Assembly: GCF_022213065.1 (NCBI RefSeq) | Contig: NZ_JAKLJA010000006.1 | Span: 124,001 to 188,000, forward strand | Direction of reading: 5' to 3' | DNA: 64,000 nt | Origin: Paraburkholderia tagetis | GTDB lineage: Bacteria; Pseudomonadota; Gammaproteobacteria; Burkholderiales; Burkholderiaceae | Part shown: piece by piece, positions 1 through 9,103 of the stretch | Layout: each line of letters starts with the position of its first letter | How positions within the stretch are numbered: the first letter of the stretch is position 1 | Made by a program: the position numbers and the translations under genes | Notes under the pieces: generated by a model | Seen by the model: the letters and a program-made list of their open reading frames with translations, nothing else | What the model was told of the DNA's origin: nothing | Database searches by the model: none

Positions 1-577
1 GCCCGCGAAAGTCCGGCGTCAGTACCTCCACGCCAATGCCCGGCACGTGCTCGCGCACGCTGGCGATGCAACGCGCGAAATGCGCCGCGCCGCCATCGCG
101 CAGGTCGTCGCGGTCGACCGAGGTGATCACGACATGACGCAGGCCGAGCGCCGCGACCGCCGCCGCAAGGTGTGCGGGCTCGTCCTCGTCGAGCGGCGCA
201 GGCCGCCCGTGCGCGACGTCGCAGAACGGGCAGCGCCGCGTGCACAGCCCGCCCATGATCATGAAGGTGGCCGTGCGCTGCGCGAAGCACTCACCGATGT
301 TCGGGCACATCGCCTCCTCGCATACCGAATGCAGCCGGTGTTCGCGCAGCACGGCGGCCACGCTGGCGACGGTCGTGCTCATGAGCGGACGCGCGCGCAA
401 CCAGGGCGGCTTGGGCAGCGCTGCGCCCTCGTCCGCCGGCACGATCTTCACGGGAATGCGCGCGAGCTTCTCGCGGCTGCGCAGGCCGTGCTGGCCGAGC
501 GCCGTGTCTCCTGGCACGCCAGGCGTACCCCGCGTTTCGTCTCGCGGCGTTGCCGATTCAATCGTGACGGCGTCCAT
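1..577 (-). CDS. lipA: Lipoyl synthase, partial (3' end outside window)
   Basis: Radical-SAM enzyme that inserts two sulfurs into protein-bound octanoyl groups to make lipoate. About 192 N-terminal residues are visible. They contain the auxiliary-cluster motif [12 protein letters not shown] and then the radical-SAM motif CTRRCPFC (CxxxCxxC), followed by DVAHGRP, which is typical of LipA. The ATG at 577 lies three bases after the acoC stop, so it is the last visible gene of the aco operon. The lipoyl domain of AcoC needs this cofactor. A LipA homologue inside an acetoin operon is known from Pelobacter carbinolicus (acoS), so this is probably a dedicated second copy; that cannot be proved without the rest of the genome. 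Confidence 0.93.
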   Translation of the reverse strand, partial: MDAVTIESATPRDETRGTPGVPGDTALGQHGLRSREKLARIPVKIVPADEGAALPKPPWLRARPLMSTTVASVAAVLREHRLHSVCEEAMCPNIGECFAQRTATFMIMGGLCTRRCPFCDVAHGRPAPLDEDEPAHLAAAVAALGLRHVVITSVDRDDLRDGGAAHFARCIASVREHVPGIGVEVLTPDFRG

Positions 578-580
578 GGC

Positions 581-1702
581 TCAGCCTCCCGCCTCGAAGA
601 AAGCCTTGAGCACGCGGTTGACCTCGGCGGCGGCCTCCATCTGCACCATGTGCCCCTTGCCGGAAATCACCTCGACGCGCACCGCCGGCGACAGCCCTTG
701 CGCATGCTTTGCCGGAATGATCTGGTCAGCGTCGCCCCAGATCACGAGCACCTTCGGCGCGAGCGTTGACAGCCGGTCGCGGAACACACGCCGCTGAGCG
801 CCGCCCTCGAAGGCCTGCGCCGAGATCTTCCTCAACGCGTCCTGCACCCCTTCGAGTCGCTTGTACTTCACGAGGTCCTCCACGAGCTGGCGCGTGACGA
901 GCGCGGGATCGGCAAACAACTTCACCACATGCGGCTTGAGCGCATTGCGGTTCGCGGCCGCGACGAAGCCTTCGATATACGCGCCGTCGATCTCGTCACC
1001 GAGCCCAGCACTCGCGATCAGCGCAAGCGAAGCAACGCGCGCGGGCACACGCTCGGCCACCGCCATCGAGACCGCGCCGCCCAGCGAATGTCCGACGAGA
1101 TGGGCGCGCTCGATCTTCTGTGCGTCGAGAAAATCGACCACGCTCTGCGCGAGCTCGTCGAGTGCTCCGCTTTCCACCGCCTTGCCCGATTCGCCGTGCC
1201 CCGGCAGATCGAGTGCCAAGACCGTGCGTCCCGCAGCGAGATCGGCGTGATTGAAGAGCCAGTTGTTGAGATCCCCGCCAAAACCGTGGATCAGCACGAC
1301 AGGCGTACCGGCGCCCTCGCCCAGCTTCAGATAGCGCAGCGTGCGTCCGCCGATCTGCGCCTTCTCGGGCTGCGGGCCGGCATCGGCATCGCCGGCCTTC
1401 GCGGGTACGAAATCGCGCTGGAATTCAGCTACTGCGGCATCAATTTCGGCATCCGAATCTTCTACGCCAGCCACCACGCCAAGCAGCGCGCCCACCGGCA
1501 GCGTGTCTCCCTCCTGCGCAATCTGCCGCCGCAGCACGCCGTCGAACGCACACTCGACGCCCGACGCGATCTTGTCGGACTCGACATCGAGCAATTCCTC
1601 CCCTTTGGAAACCTTCTCGCCTGGCGACTTGAGCCAACCATTCACCTGGCCCTGCTCCATCGAAAGCCCCCACTTGGGCATCGTGATCATGTGAATCGGC
1701 AT
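581..1702 (-). CDS. acoC: Acetoin dehydrogenase E2, lipoyl domain fused to alpha/beta hydrolase
   Basis: Dihydrolipoamide acetyltransferase component of the acetoin dehydrogenase complex; it passes the acetyl group from acetoin cleavage to CoA. Residues 3-80 form a lipoyl domain with the lipoylated lysine in ESDKIAS (K44). After a linker, residues 130-373 form an alpha/beta-hydrolase fold with nucleophile motif GHSLGG (S206), an acid near WGDAD (D324 or D326) and H351 in GKGHM. This differs from the chloramphenicol-acetyltransferase-like core of pyruvate dehydrogenase E2, but is typical of AcoC of this type (about 370 aa). An upstream in-frame start exists at 1738; 1702 is preferred because AAGGAG lies just before it and it clears the acoB stop at 1707. 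Confidence 0.93.
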   Translation of the reverse strand: MPIHMITMPKWGLSMEQGQVNGWLKSPGEKVSKGEELLDVESDKIASGVECAFDGVLRRQIAQEGDTLPVGALLGVVAGVEDSDAEIDAAVAEFQRDFVPAKAGDADAGPQPEKAQIGGRTLRYLKLGEGAGTPVVLIHGFGGDLNNWLFNHADLAAGRTVLALDLPGHGESGKAVESGALDELAQSVVDFLDAQKIERAHLVGHSLGGAVSMAVAERVPARVASLALIASAGLGDEIDGAYIEGFVAAANRNALKPHVVKLFADPALVTRQLVEDLVKYKRLEGVQDALRKISAQAFEGGAQRRVFRDRLSTLAPKVLVIWGDADQIIPAKHAQGLSPAVRVEVISGKGHMVQMEAAAEVNRVLKAFFEAGG

Positions 1703-1706
1703 GACT

Positions 1707-2711
1707 TCAGCTCCTTGCTGCGCGCGCGGCATCGGCAATCTGCTGCGCCGACGGAATGTAAAGGTCTTCGAGCGAGGCCGCGAAAGGCACCGGCGTATGC
1801 GGCGCGGTCACCATCCCGACCGGCGCTTTCAGGTCGCGAAACGCCTTTTGCGCCACGAGTGCCGCGATATCGGTCGCGATCGAGCAACGCGGATTCGCCT
1901 CGTCCACCACCACGACGCGGCCCGTGCGGCTCACGCTCTCCAGGATGGTCTCCTCGTCGAGCGGCGAGGTCGTGCGCAGGTCGATCACATCGGCTTCGAT
2001 ACCGTCCTTCGCGAGTTGCTGGGCCGCGTCGAGCGCGTAGTGAACCATGCGCCCGTAGGTGACGATGGTGACGTCGTCGCCGTCGCGCGCGATGTTGGCC
2101 TCGCCGAACGGAATCGAATACGACTCCTCGGGCACCTCGCCCTCCATCGTGTAGAGCAGCTTGTGCTCGCAGAAGATCACGGGGTCGTTGTCGCGGATCG
2201 CCTCGATCATGAGGCCCTTCGCGTCATAAGGCGTGGCCGGGCACACGACCTTGAGGCCCGGGATATGCGTGAAGAGCGACGTGAGCATCTGCGAGTGCTG
2301 CGCCGCCGCGCGCAGGCCCGCGCCGTACATCGTGCGGATCACGACCGGCGTGACCGCCTTGCCGCCGAACATGTAGCGAAACTTCGCCGCCTGGTTGAAG
2401 ATCTGATCGAAGCACACACCCATGAAGTCGATGAACATCAGCTCCGCCACCGGCCGCAAGCCGCACGCCGCCGCGCCCACCGCGGTGCCGATGAAACCGC
2501 CCTCCGAGAGCGGCGTGTCGAGCACGCGCCCCGGAAACTTGCCATAGAGGCCCTTCGTCACGCCGAGCACACCGCCCCAGGCGTCCTGCTCGCCGGGCGA
2601 GCCCGCACCGCCGGCGTTGTCCTCGCCCATCACGATCACGCTTTCGTCGCGCGCCATCTCCTGGGCGAGCGCTTCGTTGATCGCCTGCGAATAGGTGATT
2701 TTCCGTGCCAT
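1707..2711 (-). CDS. acoB: Acetoin dehydrogenase E1 beta subunit
   Basis: Beta chain of the thiamine-diphosphate-dependent acetoin:DCPIP oxidoreductase (334 aa), which pairs with AcoA to cleave acetoin to acetaldehyde and an acetyl unit. It begins with the transketolase-like pyrimidine domain (TYSQAINEALAQEM, then VIVMGEDNAGGAGS) and ends with the transketolase C-terminal domain (ADVIDLRTTSPLDEETI). The start at 2711 has a GGAGA box eight bases upstream. It follows acoA by 46 bases and is followed by acoC, so the three are cotranscribed. The close matches are E1 beta chains of pyruvate and branched-chain dehydrogenases; the operon context makes acetoin the likely substrate. Confidence 0.94.
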   Translation of the reverse strand: MARKITYSQAINEALAQEMARDESVIVMGEDNAGGAGSPGEQDAWGGVLGVTKGLYGKFPGRVLDTPLSEGGFIGTAVGAAACGLRPVAELMFIDFMGVCFDQIFNQAAKFRYMFGGKAVTPVVIRTMYGAGLRAAAQHSQMLTSLFTHIPGLKVVCPATPYDAKGLMIEAIRDNDPVIFCEHKLLYTMEGEVPEESYSIPFGEANIARDGDDVTIVTYGRMVHYALDAAQQLAKDGIEADVIDLRTTSPLDEETILESVSRTGRVVVVDEANPRCSIATDIAALVAQKAFRDLKAPVGMVTAPHTPVPFAASLEDLYIPSAQQIADAARAARS

Positions 2712-2757
2712 TTCTGTCTCCTTGATCTGGAATCCTGATTACCCGAGCAAGCCGCGC

Positions 2758-3735
2758 TCAGGGATACGACACGTACACGTCGGTGAGCAGCGCCTCGGCG
2801 GCGGGCAACGGTGCAGCCTTCGCCTTCGCCACCGCATCGTCGATCAGCGCGTTCACTTCGGCGTCCACCTTGCGCAGGTCCTCGGTGCTTGCAAGCTCCG
2901 CACGCACCACGCGCTCTTCGAAACGCTTGAGACAGTCCTTTTCATCGCGCAGCTTCTGCACTTCGCCAGGTGCGCGGTAGGTCTGCGCATCGCCTTCGAA
3001 GTGGCCGTAATAGCGCGACAGCTTCATTTCCACGAGCGTCGGACCGCCGCCGTTGCGCGCGCGCGCAATCGCCTCTCCAAGCGCCTCGTACACCGCGAAA
3101 AAGTCGAAGCCGTCGACGATCACCCCCGGCATGCCGAAGCCGTTGGCGCGATCGGCGATGTTGTCGGCGGCGACCGACCATGTGGACGACGTTGCTTCCG
3201 CATAGCCGTTGTTCTCCGCGACGAAGATCACGGGCAGACGCCACACCGAGGCGAGATTCATCGACTCGAAGATAACGCCCTGGTTCGACGCGCCGTCGCC
3301 GAAGAAGCACACACCCACGCCGCCGGTTTTCTTCTGCTTGGCGGCCAGCGCCGCGCCGCACGTGAGCGGGCCGCCCGCGCCGACGATGCCGTTGGCACCC
3401 AGCATGCCCTTCGCGAGGTCGGCGATGTGCATCGAGCCGCCCTTGCCGCGGCACGAGCCCGTGGCGCGGCCATAGATTTCGGCCATCATCTCGCGCACGT
3501 CCACGCCCTTCGCGATGCAATGGCCATGGCCACGGTGCGTGGTGGCGACGTAATCGTTGTCGCTCAGATGGCTCATGGTGCCGACTGCGGACGCCTCCTC
3601 GCCCGCATACAGATGCACGAATCCCGGAATCTCGCCGGTTGCGAATTCGACGTGCAAGCGCTCCTCGAACTCGCGGATCGTGCGCATCGAGCGATACGCC
3701 GCGAGCAACTGCTCCTTGTTCAACGTGACAGACAT
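2758..3735 (-). CDS. acoA: Acetoin dehydrogenase E1 alpha subunit
   Basis: Alpha chain of acetoin dehydrogenase (325 aa). The thiamine-diphosphate motif GDGASNQG followed about 25 residues later by AENN is intact (residues about 146-177), and the N-terminal segment FVHLYAGEEASAVG plus HRGHGHCIAKG is typical of E1 alpha proteins. It works as an alpha2beta2 tetramer with AcoB in the cytoplasm. It lies between acoX and acoB; the 139-base gap to acoX contains a GTTTCGAAAC palindrome and could hold a second promoter. The start is supported by GGAGAC six bases upstream. Confidence 0.94.
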   Translation of the reverse strand: MSVTLNKEQLLAAYRSMRTIREFEERLHVEFATGEIPGFVHLYAGEEASAVGTMSHLSDNDYVATTHRGHGHCIAKGVDVREMMAEIYGRATGSCRGKGGSMHIADLAKGMLGANGIVGAGGPLTCGAALAAKQKKTGGVGVCFFGDGASNQGVIFESMNLASVWRLPVIFVAENNGYAEATSSTWSVAADNIADRANGFGMPGVIVDGFDFFAVYEALGEAIARARNGGGPTLVEMKLSRYYGHFEGDAQTYRAPGEVQKLRDEKDCLKRFEERVVRAELASTEDLRKVDAEVNALIDDAVAKAKAAPLPAAEALLTDVYVSYP

Positions 3736-3772
3736 GGTTGTCTCCTGTGATGACCACTTTGGTGATGCCTGC

Positions 3773-3790
3773 TAGTTTCGAAACGAACTA
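3773..3790. promoter_or_regulatory. Palindromic site upstream of acoA
   Basis: TAGTTTCGAAACGAACTA contains a perfect 10-bp palindrome GTTTCGAAAC (3775-3784) and outer arms TAGTT/AACTA. It lies about 40 bases upstream of the acoA start in the acoX-acoA gap. Candidate operator or part of an internal promoter; no regulator can be named. Confidence 0.35.
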
Positions 3791-3840
3791 CGTGGGTGGA
3801 ATGACTCCTTTACTGAGGGAAATTGGGGGAATGCGATAAA

Positions 3841-3876
3841 GCGTGCGTATCGGCGTGCGTATCGGCGCGAGGCGTC
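3841..3876. repeat. 12-bp tandem repeat at the acoX 3' end
   Basis: Two perfect copies of GCGTGCGTATCG (3841-3852 and 3853-3864) followed by a degraded third copy that runs into the acoX stop codon at 3875-3877. Confidence 0.7.
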
Positions 3877-4954
3877 AGGCGGCGCCATATGCCGCCGCCT
3901 GGCGCAACAACTGATGCGAGGCCGCGTAGCGCAACGTGCGCGCGACATCGACGGTCAGCGGCCCGCTCCAGTCGAGCGCGATTTCATAGCGGTCGCCGCG
4001 CGCCGGTTCGATCTCGCGCTCGCCGTCGAAGGCGAGCGTGCCGTGATCCGCGTCGAGCGGCAGTGCCATGCCCACTTCGAGTCGCTCGCAGGTGCGCATC
4101 GTCAGGCGCTCGATGCGGCCGGGCGCGATGGGCGCGATGAGCGGCACGCCTTCGCCCTCGCCTTCGCGGCCTCGCGCGGACGCATGCGAAAAAGTCATAT
4201 GCAGGCCGTGCGCGGCGTCGCGACCGACCGGCGCCCAGGCGCCGCCGATCGACGCGAGCCCAATGCCGTCGGGCGGCGCAAAGGCCAGAAATAACGATTC
4301 GATATCCGAACTATCTGAAATTGCACGCGCACCAATGAACGGCTGACGCGACACGCAGATGTCGACCAGCGCGATCTCCTCGCGTCCGCGATTCGGCCCC
4401 TCGACGCAGCGCGCGACGAGACGCTTGTTGCGCACGAGGGCCGTTTCGGCCGGCACGGCGCCGGTGGCGACGATCGCGCCCGCGAGACCCGCAACCGTGG
4501 CTTCGCGCAGCTCGGGAAAAGCGTTGTTAGTGCCGGTGGAAAGCGCGAGCAACGGCGTATCGCCGCAATGCGCCGCGACGGCGCGATGCGTGCCGTCGCC
4601 ACCAAGCACGGCGATCAGCGCGACTTGCTCGCGCACCATATGTGCGACGCCCACGTGGGTATCGGCCACGCTCTCGCTGATCGGCAGATCGATGAACTCC
4701 ACCACGGGCCAACGCTCGTGCCGCGCCACGGCGGCATGGGTTTCCAGCGCACGCAGCACGAGCGCGGCCACACCGGTGCGGTCGCGCAGCGTGAGCACGC
4801 GCTCCACGCCCAGCGCGCCGAGCCCTGCGAGCAGGCGCACGACCATGTTGGCCTTTTCCGCAGTCGGAAAAACGGAAGCGTGCGTGGTGAGACGGCGGAT
4901 GTCGCGCCCCGAAGCGGGGTTCGCGATCACGCCTACGGTCACGGGCGTCGTCAC
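3875..4954 (-). CDS. acoX: Acetoin catabolism protein X (NAD-kinase-like fold)
   Basis: First gene of the aco operon, 359 aa, matching the AcoX family, which resembles ATP-NAD/diacylglycerol kinases. The N-terminal GVIANPASGRDIRRL and the glycine-rich VLGGDGTHRAVA (about residue 115) are the nucleotide-binding elements of that fold. Its exact biochemical role in acetoin use is not established. The start is a GTG at 4954 with AGGAGA nine bases upstream; no better ATG lies nearby. Expression is expected from the sigma-54 promoter at 5095-5110, which leaves a leader of roughly 130 bases. Confidence 0.88.
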   Translation of the reverse strand: MTTPVTVGVIANPASGRDIRRLTTHASVFPTAEKANMVVRLLAGLGALGVERVLTLRDRTGVAALVLRALETHAAVARHERWPVVEFIDLPISESVADTHVGVAHMVREQVALIAVLGGDGTHRAVAAHCGDTPLLALSTGTNNAFPELREATVAGLAGAIVATGAVPAETALVRNKRLVARCVEGPNRGREEIALVDICVSRQPFIGARAISDSSDIESLFLAFAPPDGIGLASIGGAWAPVGRDAAHGLHMTFSHASARGREGEGEGVPLIAPIAPGRIERLTMRTCERLEVGMALPLDADHGTLAFDGEREIEPARGDRYEIALDWSGPLTVDVARTLRYAASHQLLRQAAAYGAA

Positions 4955-5094
4955 GGGCGTTGTCTCCTGTATCGACCGGGGTTAGCGCTTTCACGCTTGC
5001 TCTGGCCTCATACAAGCTCTACGCGGCCGGCGAGGCTCGCGCGAACTTGTTGTGATCGCGACGCATGCGTGCGCCGCCGTTGCCGTGATTCTCT

Positions 5095-5110
5095 GCAAGC
5101 GCTGTGCCAA
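5095..5110 (-). promoter_or_regulatory. Sigma-54 (-24/-12) promoter of the aco operon
   Basis: On the minus strand the sequence reads TTGGCACAGCGCTTGCA: TGGCAC (-24), five bases, TTGC (-12). This matches the sigma-54 consensus YTGGCACGNNNNTTGC closely, with correct spacing of the GG and GC elements. It lies 141 bases upstream of the acoX start and faces the operon, while the divergent gene is a sigma-54 activator. Confidence 0.88.
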
Positions 5111-5210
5111 CGCACGCGAATAGCCGTCGATGTCGTGCGGAGTGCCGTATCTATTGGCTTCGCGAGCGCCATGAGGGCGCGCCCGCACGATCGTTCACCG
5201 CCCACACAAG

Positions 5211-5369
5211 GTCTCAGTCGCGGCCTCGCGCACGCACCCAGTGAGACGCAGCCCGCCTCCAGCGTCTATGCGGAGTCCGTTCAGCCCCACGCAACGGGCC
5301 TGCGCAGGCTTCGAACCGCGTCTCACGCGCGTCTCGCCATGCGCTGAGACGATCGTCTCGACCGTCTCG
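5211..5369. promoter_or_regulatory. Cluster of GTCTC/GAGAC sites, probable AcoR enhancer
   Basis: Seven copies of GTCTC or its complement occur: GTCTCA 5211, TGAGAC 5242, GTCTCA 5320, GTCTCG 5331, TGAGAC 5345, GTCTCG 5355, GTCTCG 5364. The 5346-5359 stretch is a perfect palindrome, GAGACGATCGTCTC, and 5211/5242 form an inverted pair. They lie 100-260 bp upstream of the sigma-54 promoter, the normal distance for enhancer sites, and directly before acoR. Assignment to AcoR is inferred. Confidence 0.65.
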
Positions 5370-5476
5370 CATGCTGCGCTGCGGTGTGATCGCGCGCGAC
5401 AGATGTGCTACAAAAAGGCTCCCGCCGAACGCTCCGAGCGCCGACGCCCCTCGTCAGGAATCGTCTGGAACCGCCC

Positions 5477-7495
5477 ATGCCCTACGCACTCGCGCCCACC
5501 CACCACGCCGAACGCGTACGCGGCGCCGTCGAAGGCCGGCTGCCCGCACCGAACGACTCGCCGCGCCTCGCCTCGTCCTGGCAGCGCTCGTTCGAGCGCT
5601 ATCAGCTCGACCCGGGCTCGGTGATCGGCCCGCGCGTGCTGAGCGCCGCCGAGCTGCGCGAGATCCGCGATCGCGAAGAGGCCTTTCTGCGCGCCTCGGG
5701 CCAATGCCTCACGCGCCTGCACGAGACCGTGCGCGACGCCGACTATTGCGTGATGCTCACCGACGCGCACGGCGTCACCATCGACTACCGCATTGACCGC
5801 GAACGCCGCAACGACTTCAAGCATGCGGGGCTCTATATCGGCTCGTGCTGGTCGGAGAGCGAGGAAGGCACGTGCGGCATTGCGAGCGTGCTCACCGACC
5901 TCGCGCCCATCACGGTGCACAAGACCGATCACTTTCGCGCTGCGTTCACGACGCTCACTTGCAGCGCCGCGCCCATTTTCGCGCCGGGCGGCGAGCTGAT
6001 CGGCGTGCTCGACGCCTCTGCCGTGCAGTCGCCCGATAACCGCGACAGCCAGCGCATCGTCAACCAACTCGTGCGCCAGAGCGCGACGCTCATCGAAGAC
6101 GGCTATTTCCTGCATCGCACCTCGGCGTTCTGGATTCTTTTCGGGCACCAGAACCGCAACTACGTCGAAGCGCAGCCTGAACTGCTAATTGCCTTCGACG
6201 AAAACGGCAATGTGGCCGCCGCGAACCGCCGCGCGCGCGAATGCATTCCGGGCCTCGACGGGCCGCGCCATATCGATGAGATCTTCGATTCGTCGCACGT
6301 GCAGCTACGCGATATCGGCCGTATCGAAGCCATCGCGGCGCTGCGCCTGCGTGCGAACGGCAGCATGCTCTACGCGCGCATTCGCGCGCCGCTCGGGCGC
6401 ACCGGGTTCCCAGGTGCACCGCGCCCCCAATCTCCCGCCGTGCACGGCGCAACGCCGCTGCGCGGCGCGCGTGCCGACGACGCGCACGACCACAGCGCGC
6501 TGGGCCCGTTCCTGCGCAGCGCGGATGCGCGTGTCGCCGAAAACGCACGCATTGCGCAGCGCGTGGCAGGCAAGCGTCTGCCGGTTCTGCTGCTAGGCGA
6601 AACGGGCGCGGGCAAGGAAGTGTTCGCGCGTGCGATTCACGATGCGGGGCCGCGCCGCAACCGGCCGTTCGTGGCCGTGAACTGCGGCGCGCTGCCCGAG
6701 TCGTTGATCGAGAGCGAACTCTTTGGCTACGCTCCGGGCGCGTTCACGGGCGCGCGGCGCCACGGGTCGCGCGGCAAGATCGCCATGGCCGATGGCGGCA
6801 CACTCTTTCTCGACGAGATCGGCGACATGCCGCTCGCGTTGCAGACGCGCCTCTTGCGCGTGCTGGCCGAGGGCGAGGTGCTGCCACTCGGCGGCGAAAC
6901 GCCTACGCACGTCGACCTCGAAGTCATCTGTGCGACCCACCGCGACCTCCCGCAAATGGCCGCTTCAGGCACGTTTCGCGACGACCTGTACTACCGGCTC
7001 TGCGGCGCCGTACTCACGTTACCGCCGCTGCGCGAGCGTCGCGATATCGCGACGCTCATCGAAACGGTGTTCGCCGAAGAAGCACAGGCGGCTGGTCGCC
7101 CGCTCGCGCTCGACGCCGGCCTGGCCGCGCGGCTTGCCACGTTTGCCTGGCCCGGCAACTTGCGCCAACTGCGCAACGCCATGCGCTACGCATGCGCGGT
7201 GTGCGATACGGTGCGTGTGGAGGCTCGGCACCTGAGCGGCGATCTCGCCGCGCGGCTGCCCGCGTCCAACACGTCCAACACGTCCCGCGCGCCTGGCATC
7301 TCTCGCGCAACGTTCGGTACCGGCATGGCCTGCAACCCGGCATGCGACAGCGGCGACGAGCGCTCGCGCATCGTCGCCGCGCTCACCGCGCATCAATGGC
7401 GTCCCAATGCCGCCGCCGCGGCACTGGGCATCTCACGCGCGACGCTCTATCGGCGCATTGCGAAGCTCGGCATCGTCGGGCCGCATCGCGCCTGA
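5477..7495 (+). CDS. acoR: Sigma-54-dependent acetoin operon activator AcoR
   Basis: Transcription activator of the Fis/NtrC class, 672 aa. The N-terminal third (about residues 45-200, starting with [14 protein letters not shown]) is the AcoR-type sensor region with a GAF-like domain. The AAA+ domain has Walker A GETGAGKE, the sigma-54 contact loop GAFTGA, and Walker B-type FLDEIGDMP. The C-terminal Fis helix-turn-helix reads [20 protein letters not shown]. It is divergent from acoX, and the intergenic region has the sigma-54 promoter and repeated sites it would act on. The ATG at 5477 is chosen over an upstream GTG at 5405, because homologues begin near the sensor region and GGAA precedes it; this choice is moderate. 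Confidence 0.93.
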   Translation: MPYALAPTHHAERVRGAVEGRLPAPNDSPRLASSWQRSFERYQLDPGSVIGPRVLSAAELREIRDREEAFLRASGQCLTRLHETVRDADYCVMLTDAHGVTIDYRIDRERRNDFKHAGLYIGSCWSESEEGTCGIASVLTDLAPITVHKTDHFRAAFTTLTCSAAPIFAPGGELIGVLDASAVQSPDNRDSQRIVNQLVRQSATLIEDGYFLHRTSAFWILFGHQNRNYVEAQPELLIAFDENGNVAAANRRARECIPGLDGPRHIDEIFDSSHVQLRDIGRIEAIAALRLRANGSMLYARIRAPLGRTGFPGAPRPQSPAVHGATPLRGARADDAHDHSALGPFLRSADARVAENARIAQRVAGKRLPVLLLGETGAGKEVFARAIHDAGPRRNRPFVAVNCGALPESLIESELFGYAPGAFTGARRHGSRGKIAMADGGTLFLDEIGDMPLALQTRLLRVLAEGEVLPLGGETPTHVDLEVICATHRDLPQMAASGTFRDDLYYRLCGAVLTLPPLRERRDIATLIETVFAEEAQAAGRPLALDAGLAARLATFAWPGNLRQLRNAMRYACAVCDTVRVEARHLSGDLAARLPASNTSNTSRAPGISRATFGTGMACNPACDSGDERSRIVAALTAHQWRPNAAAAALGISRATLYRRIAKLGIVGPHRA

Positions 7496-7709
7496 AATAC
7501 GCCTCGAGCGCGTCTTTCAGCCGCCGTCAACTTGCACAGAAGTATTAAATATTGTGCGGCGCGATTGTGTTGCCACGAAACCGTGGGTATAAATCGACCG
7601 CTTCCCGTCCATGGATAGGCCAACTGTCTTATCCTTGTAGCGCAGCACCACCGACTGGATGCGTCGTCCGTTCCCGGCTAACCGAAATGCCCTCAATGGA
7701 GTGATTGCC

Positions 7710-8309
7710 ATGCTCAAGAAGTTGCTGATGCTGTTCCTCGCACTAGGTCTGTCGCTGTCCGCCGCGCTGGTGGCGGCCGTCGAAGTCAACAGCGCGGATC
7801 AAACCGCACTCGAAACCGTCAAGGGCATCGGCCCGGCTCACGCCAAGGCGATCATCGACGAACGCACCAAGAACGGCCCCTTCAAGGACGCCGACGACCT
7901 CGTGAACCGCGTCAAGGGCATCGGCCAGAAGTCGGTGCAAAACCTCGAAGCCGCTGGCCTCACGATCAATGGATCCTCAGCGCCGCCGGCCGGCAAGAGC
8001 GCCGCGGCGTCGAAGAGCAGCAAGGGCGCCGCCGCTGCCGGCACCACGCCCAATCCGATGACGACTTCGCAGGCGCCCGCCGCCGCGGCCAACCCTGCCA
8101 CTCCGGCCGCTCCGCAAGCCGCGTCGGAAGCAGGCTCGAGCAAGTCGAAGCACAAGGGCAAGAAAGACAAGACCGCCGCCGCGGCGAGCGCGCCTGAGGC
8201 AGGATCCGCCGCTGCAGCGCCGGGTGCCGCCTCGGACACCAAGGCGAAGAAGTCCAGGAAGTCGAAGAAGAGCAAAGCCGCTTCCGACGCGGCGGCTTCG
8301 GGTGCATGA
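7710..8309 (+). CDS. Secreted ComEA-like helix-hairpin-helix protein
   Basis: 199 aa protein with a signal peptide (MLKKLLMLFLALGLSLSAA) and then a ComEA-type helix-hairpin-helix pair, VEVNSADQTALETVKGIG and VKGIGQKSVQNLEAAGL (about residues 23-90), a fold that binds DNA non-specifically. The remaining 110 residues are low-complexity Ala/Lys/Ser with Lys-rich blocks and are likely disordered; the basic tail could help hold DNA in the periplasm. ComEA in competent bacteria pulls DNA into the periplasm, but no other competence gene is adjacent, so a DNA-uptake role is inference. The start has GGAGTG seven bases upstream. The stop codon lies inside a 13-bp tandem array. Confidence 0.8.
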   Translation: MLKKLLMLFLALGLSLSAALVAAVEVNSADQTALETVKGIGPAHAKAIIDERTKNGPFKDADDLVNRVKGIGQKSVQNLEAAGLTINGSSAPPAGKSAAASKSSKGAAAAGTTPNPMTTSQAPAAAANPATPAAPQAASEAGSSKSKHKGKKDKTAAAASAPEAGSAAAAPGAASDTKAKKSRKSKKSKAASDAAASGA

Positions 8310-8372
8310 TTCGCGCTGCTGATTCGCGCTGCTGATTCTCGTACCTGATTCGGGCGCCTGATTCTCGCGCCC
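8308..8372. repeat. 13-bp tandem array at the 3' end of the HHH gene
   Basis: Five 13-bp units, each starting GATTC. The first two are identical (GATTCGCGCTGCT); the next three are diverged. The first unit begins with the last two bases of the stop codon. The last two units form the terminator hairpin. Confidence 0.8.
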
Positions 8373-8379
8373 GAATTTG
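8348..8379 (+). terminator. Hairpin terminator after the HHH gene
   Basis: Perfect 10-bp arms ATTCGGGCGC / GCGCCCGAAT with a 9-base loop, followed by only a short TT. Probable weak intrinsic terminator made from two repeat units. Confidence 0.5.
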
Positions 8380-8518
8380 TCCCGCCCCGGCGCGTGCGGT
8401 ACTCGCCCGCCGCCGGGCAGTACGGGCGACACAGATTGCAATACGCGGCGCACCTCGTGTGCGCCATCCGGTTTTCCGGCCGCGTTCCCTCTCGCGGCCA
8501 TCATTCAGAGAGATTGTC

Positions 8519-8959
8519 ATGAGCCTGCTAGATTCCCTCGGTTCCCTGCTCGGTTCCTCGTCGCAGCAACAAGGCGGCGGCCAAGCCCAACTCCTCGCCG
8601 TCGCGATGGAATTCATCAACAACCAGCCGGGCGGCCTAAACGGCCTGATCCAGAAGTTCCAGCAAGGCGGCTTGGGCGATATCGTGCAGTCGTGGGTAGG
8701 CAACGGCGAGAACCAGGCGGTTTCGCCGGATCAACTCCACAACGCATTGGGCTCCGATGTGGTTTCGGGCCTTGCGCAGAAGGTTGGCATGCAGCCCGAA
8801 CAGGTGAGCGGCCTGCTCGCGCAGGTGCTGCCTCACGTGATCAACGCCGGCACGCCGAACGGCGAAGTGCCCGCCGGCGGCCAGATCAACTCCGAGAGCG
8901 TGCTGGGCACGCTCGGCGGCCTCGCTTCGCTGCTGGGCGGCGGGAACAAGCAGGCGTAA
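8519..8959 (+). CDS. YidB-like (DUF937) protein
   Basis: 146 aa protein of the YidB/DUF937 family, recognised from the N-terminal MSLLDSLGSLLG and the Gly/Gln-rich helical repeats GGLNGLIQKFQQGGLGDIVQSW and LGSDVVSGLAQKVGM. Function is unknown; family members are small cytoplasmic proteins. It is followed by a strong terminator and stands alone. The start has only a purine-rich AGAGAG stretch before it, but homologues begin at the same MSLLD motif. Confidence 0.82.
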   Translation: MSLLDSLGSLLGSSSQQQGGGQAQLLAVAMEFINNQPGGLNGLIQKFQQGGLGDIVQSWVGNGENQAVSPDQLHNALGSDVVSGLAQKVGMQPEQVSGLLAQVLPHVINAGTPNGEVPAGGQINSESVLGTLGGLASLLGGGNKQA

Positions 8960-8987
8960 GTTGCGGCGCGCACCGCGCGCACGTATG

Positions 8988-9024
8988 AAAAAAGGGCAAC
9001 GGAAAAATTCCGCTGCCCTTTTTG
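8988..9024. terminator. Bidirectional terminator between yidB-like gene and clpB
   Basis: Stem AAAAAGGGCA-CGG / CCG-TGCCCTTTTT with loop aaaaatt and a single mismatch. A T run follows on both strands, so it serves the convergent genes on both sides. Confidence 0.85.
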
Positions 9025-9103
9025 TTTGCACGTTTCGTTTGCACGTTCTGCCTGACTACGGCGCGCACTTTTCGGTACGCGCTTGCGCAGCGTGCATCAC
9101 GCC

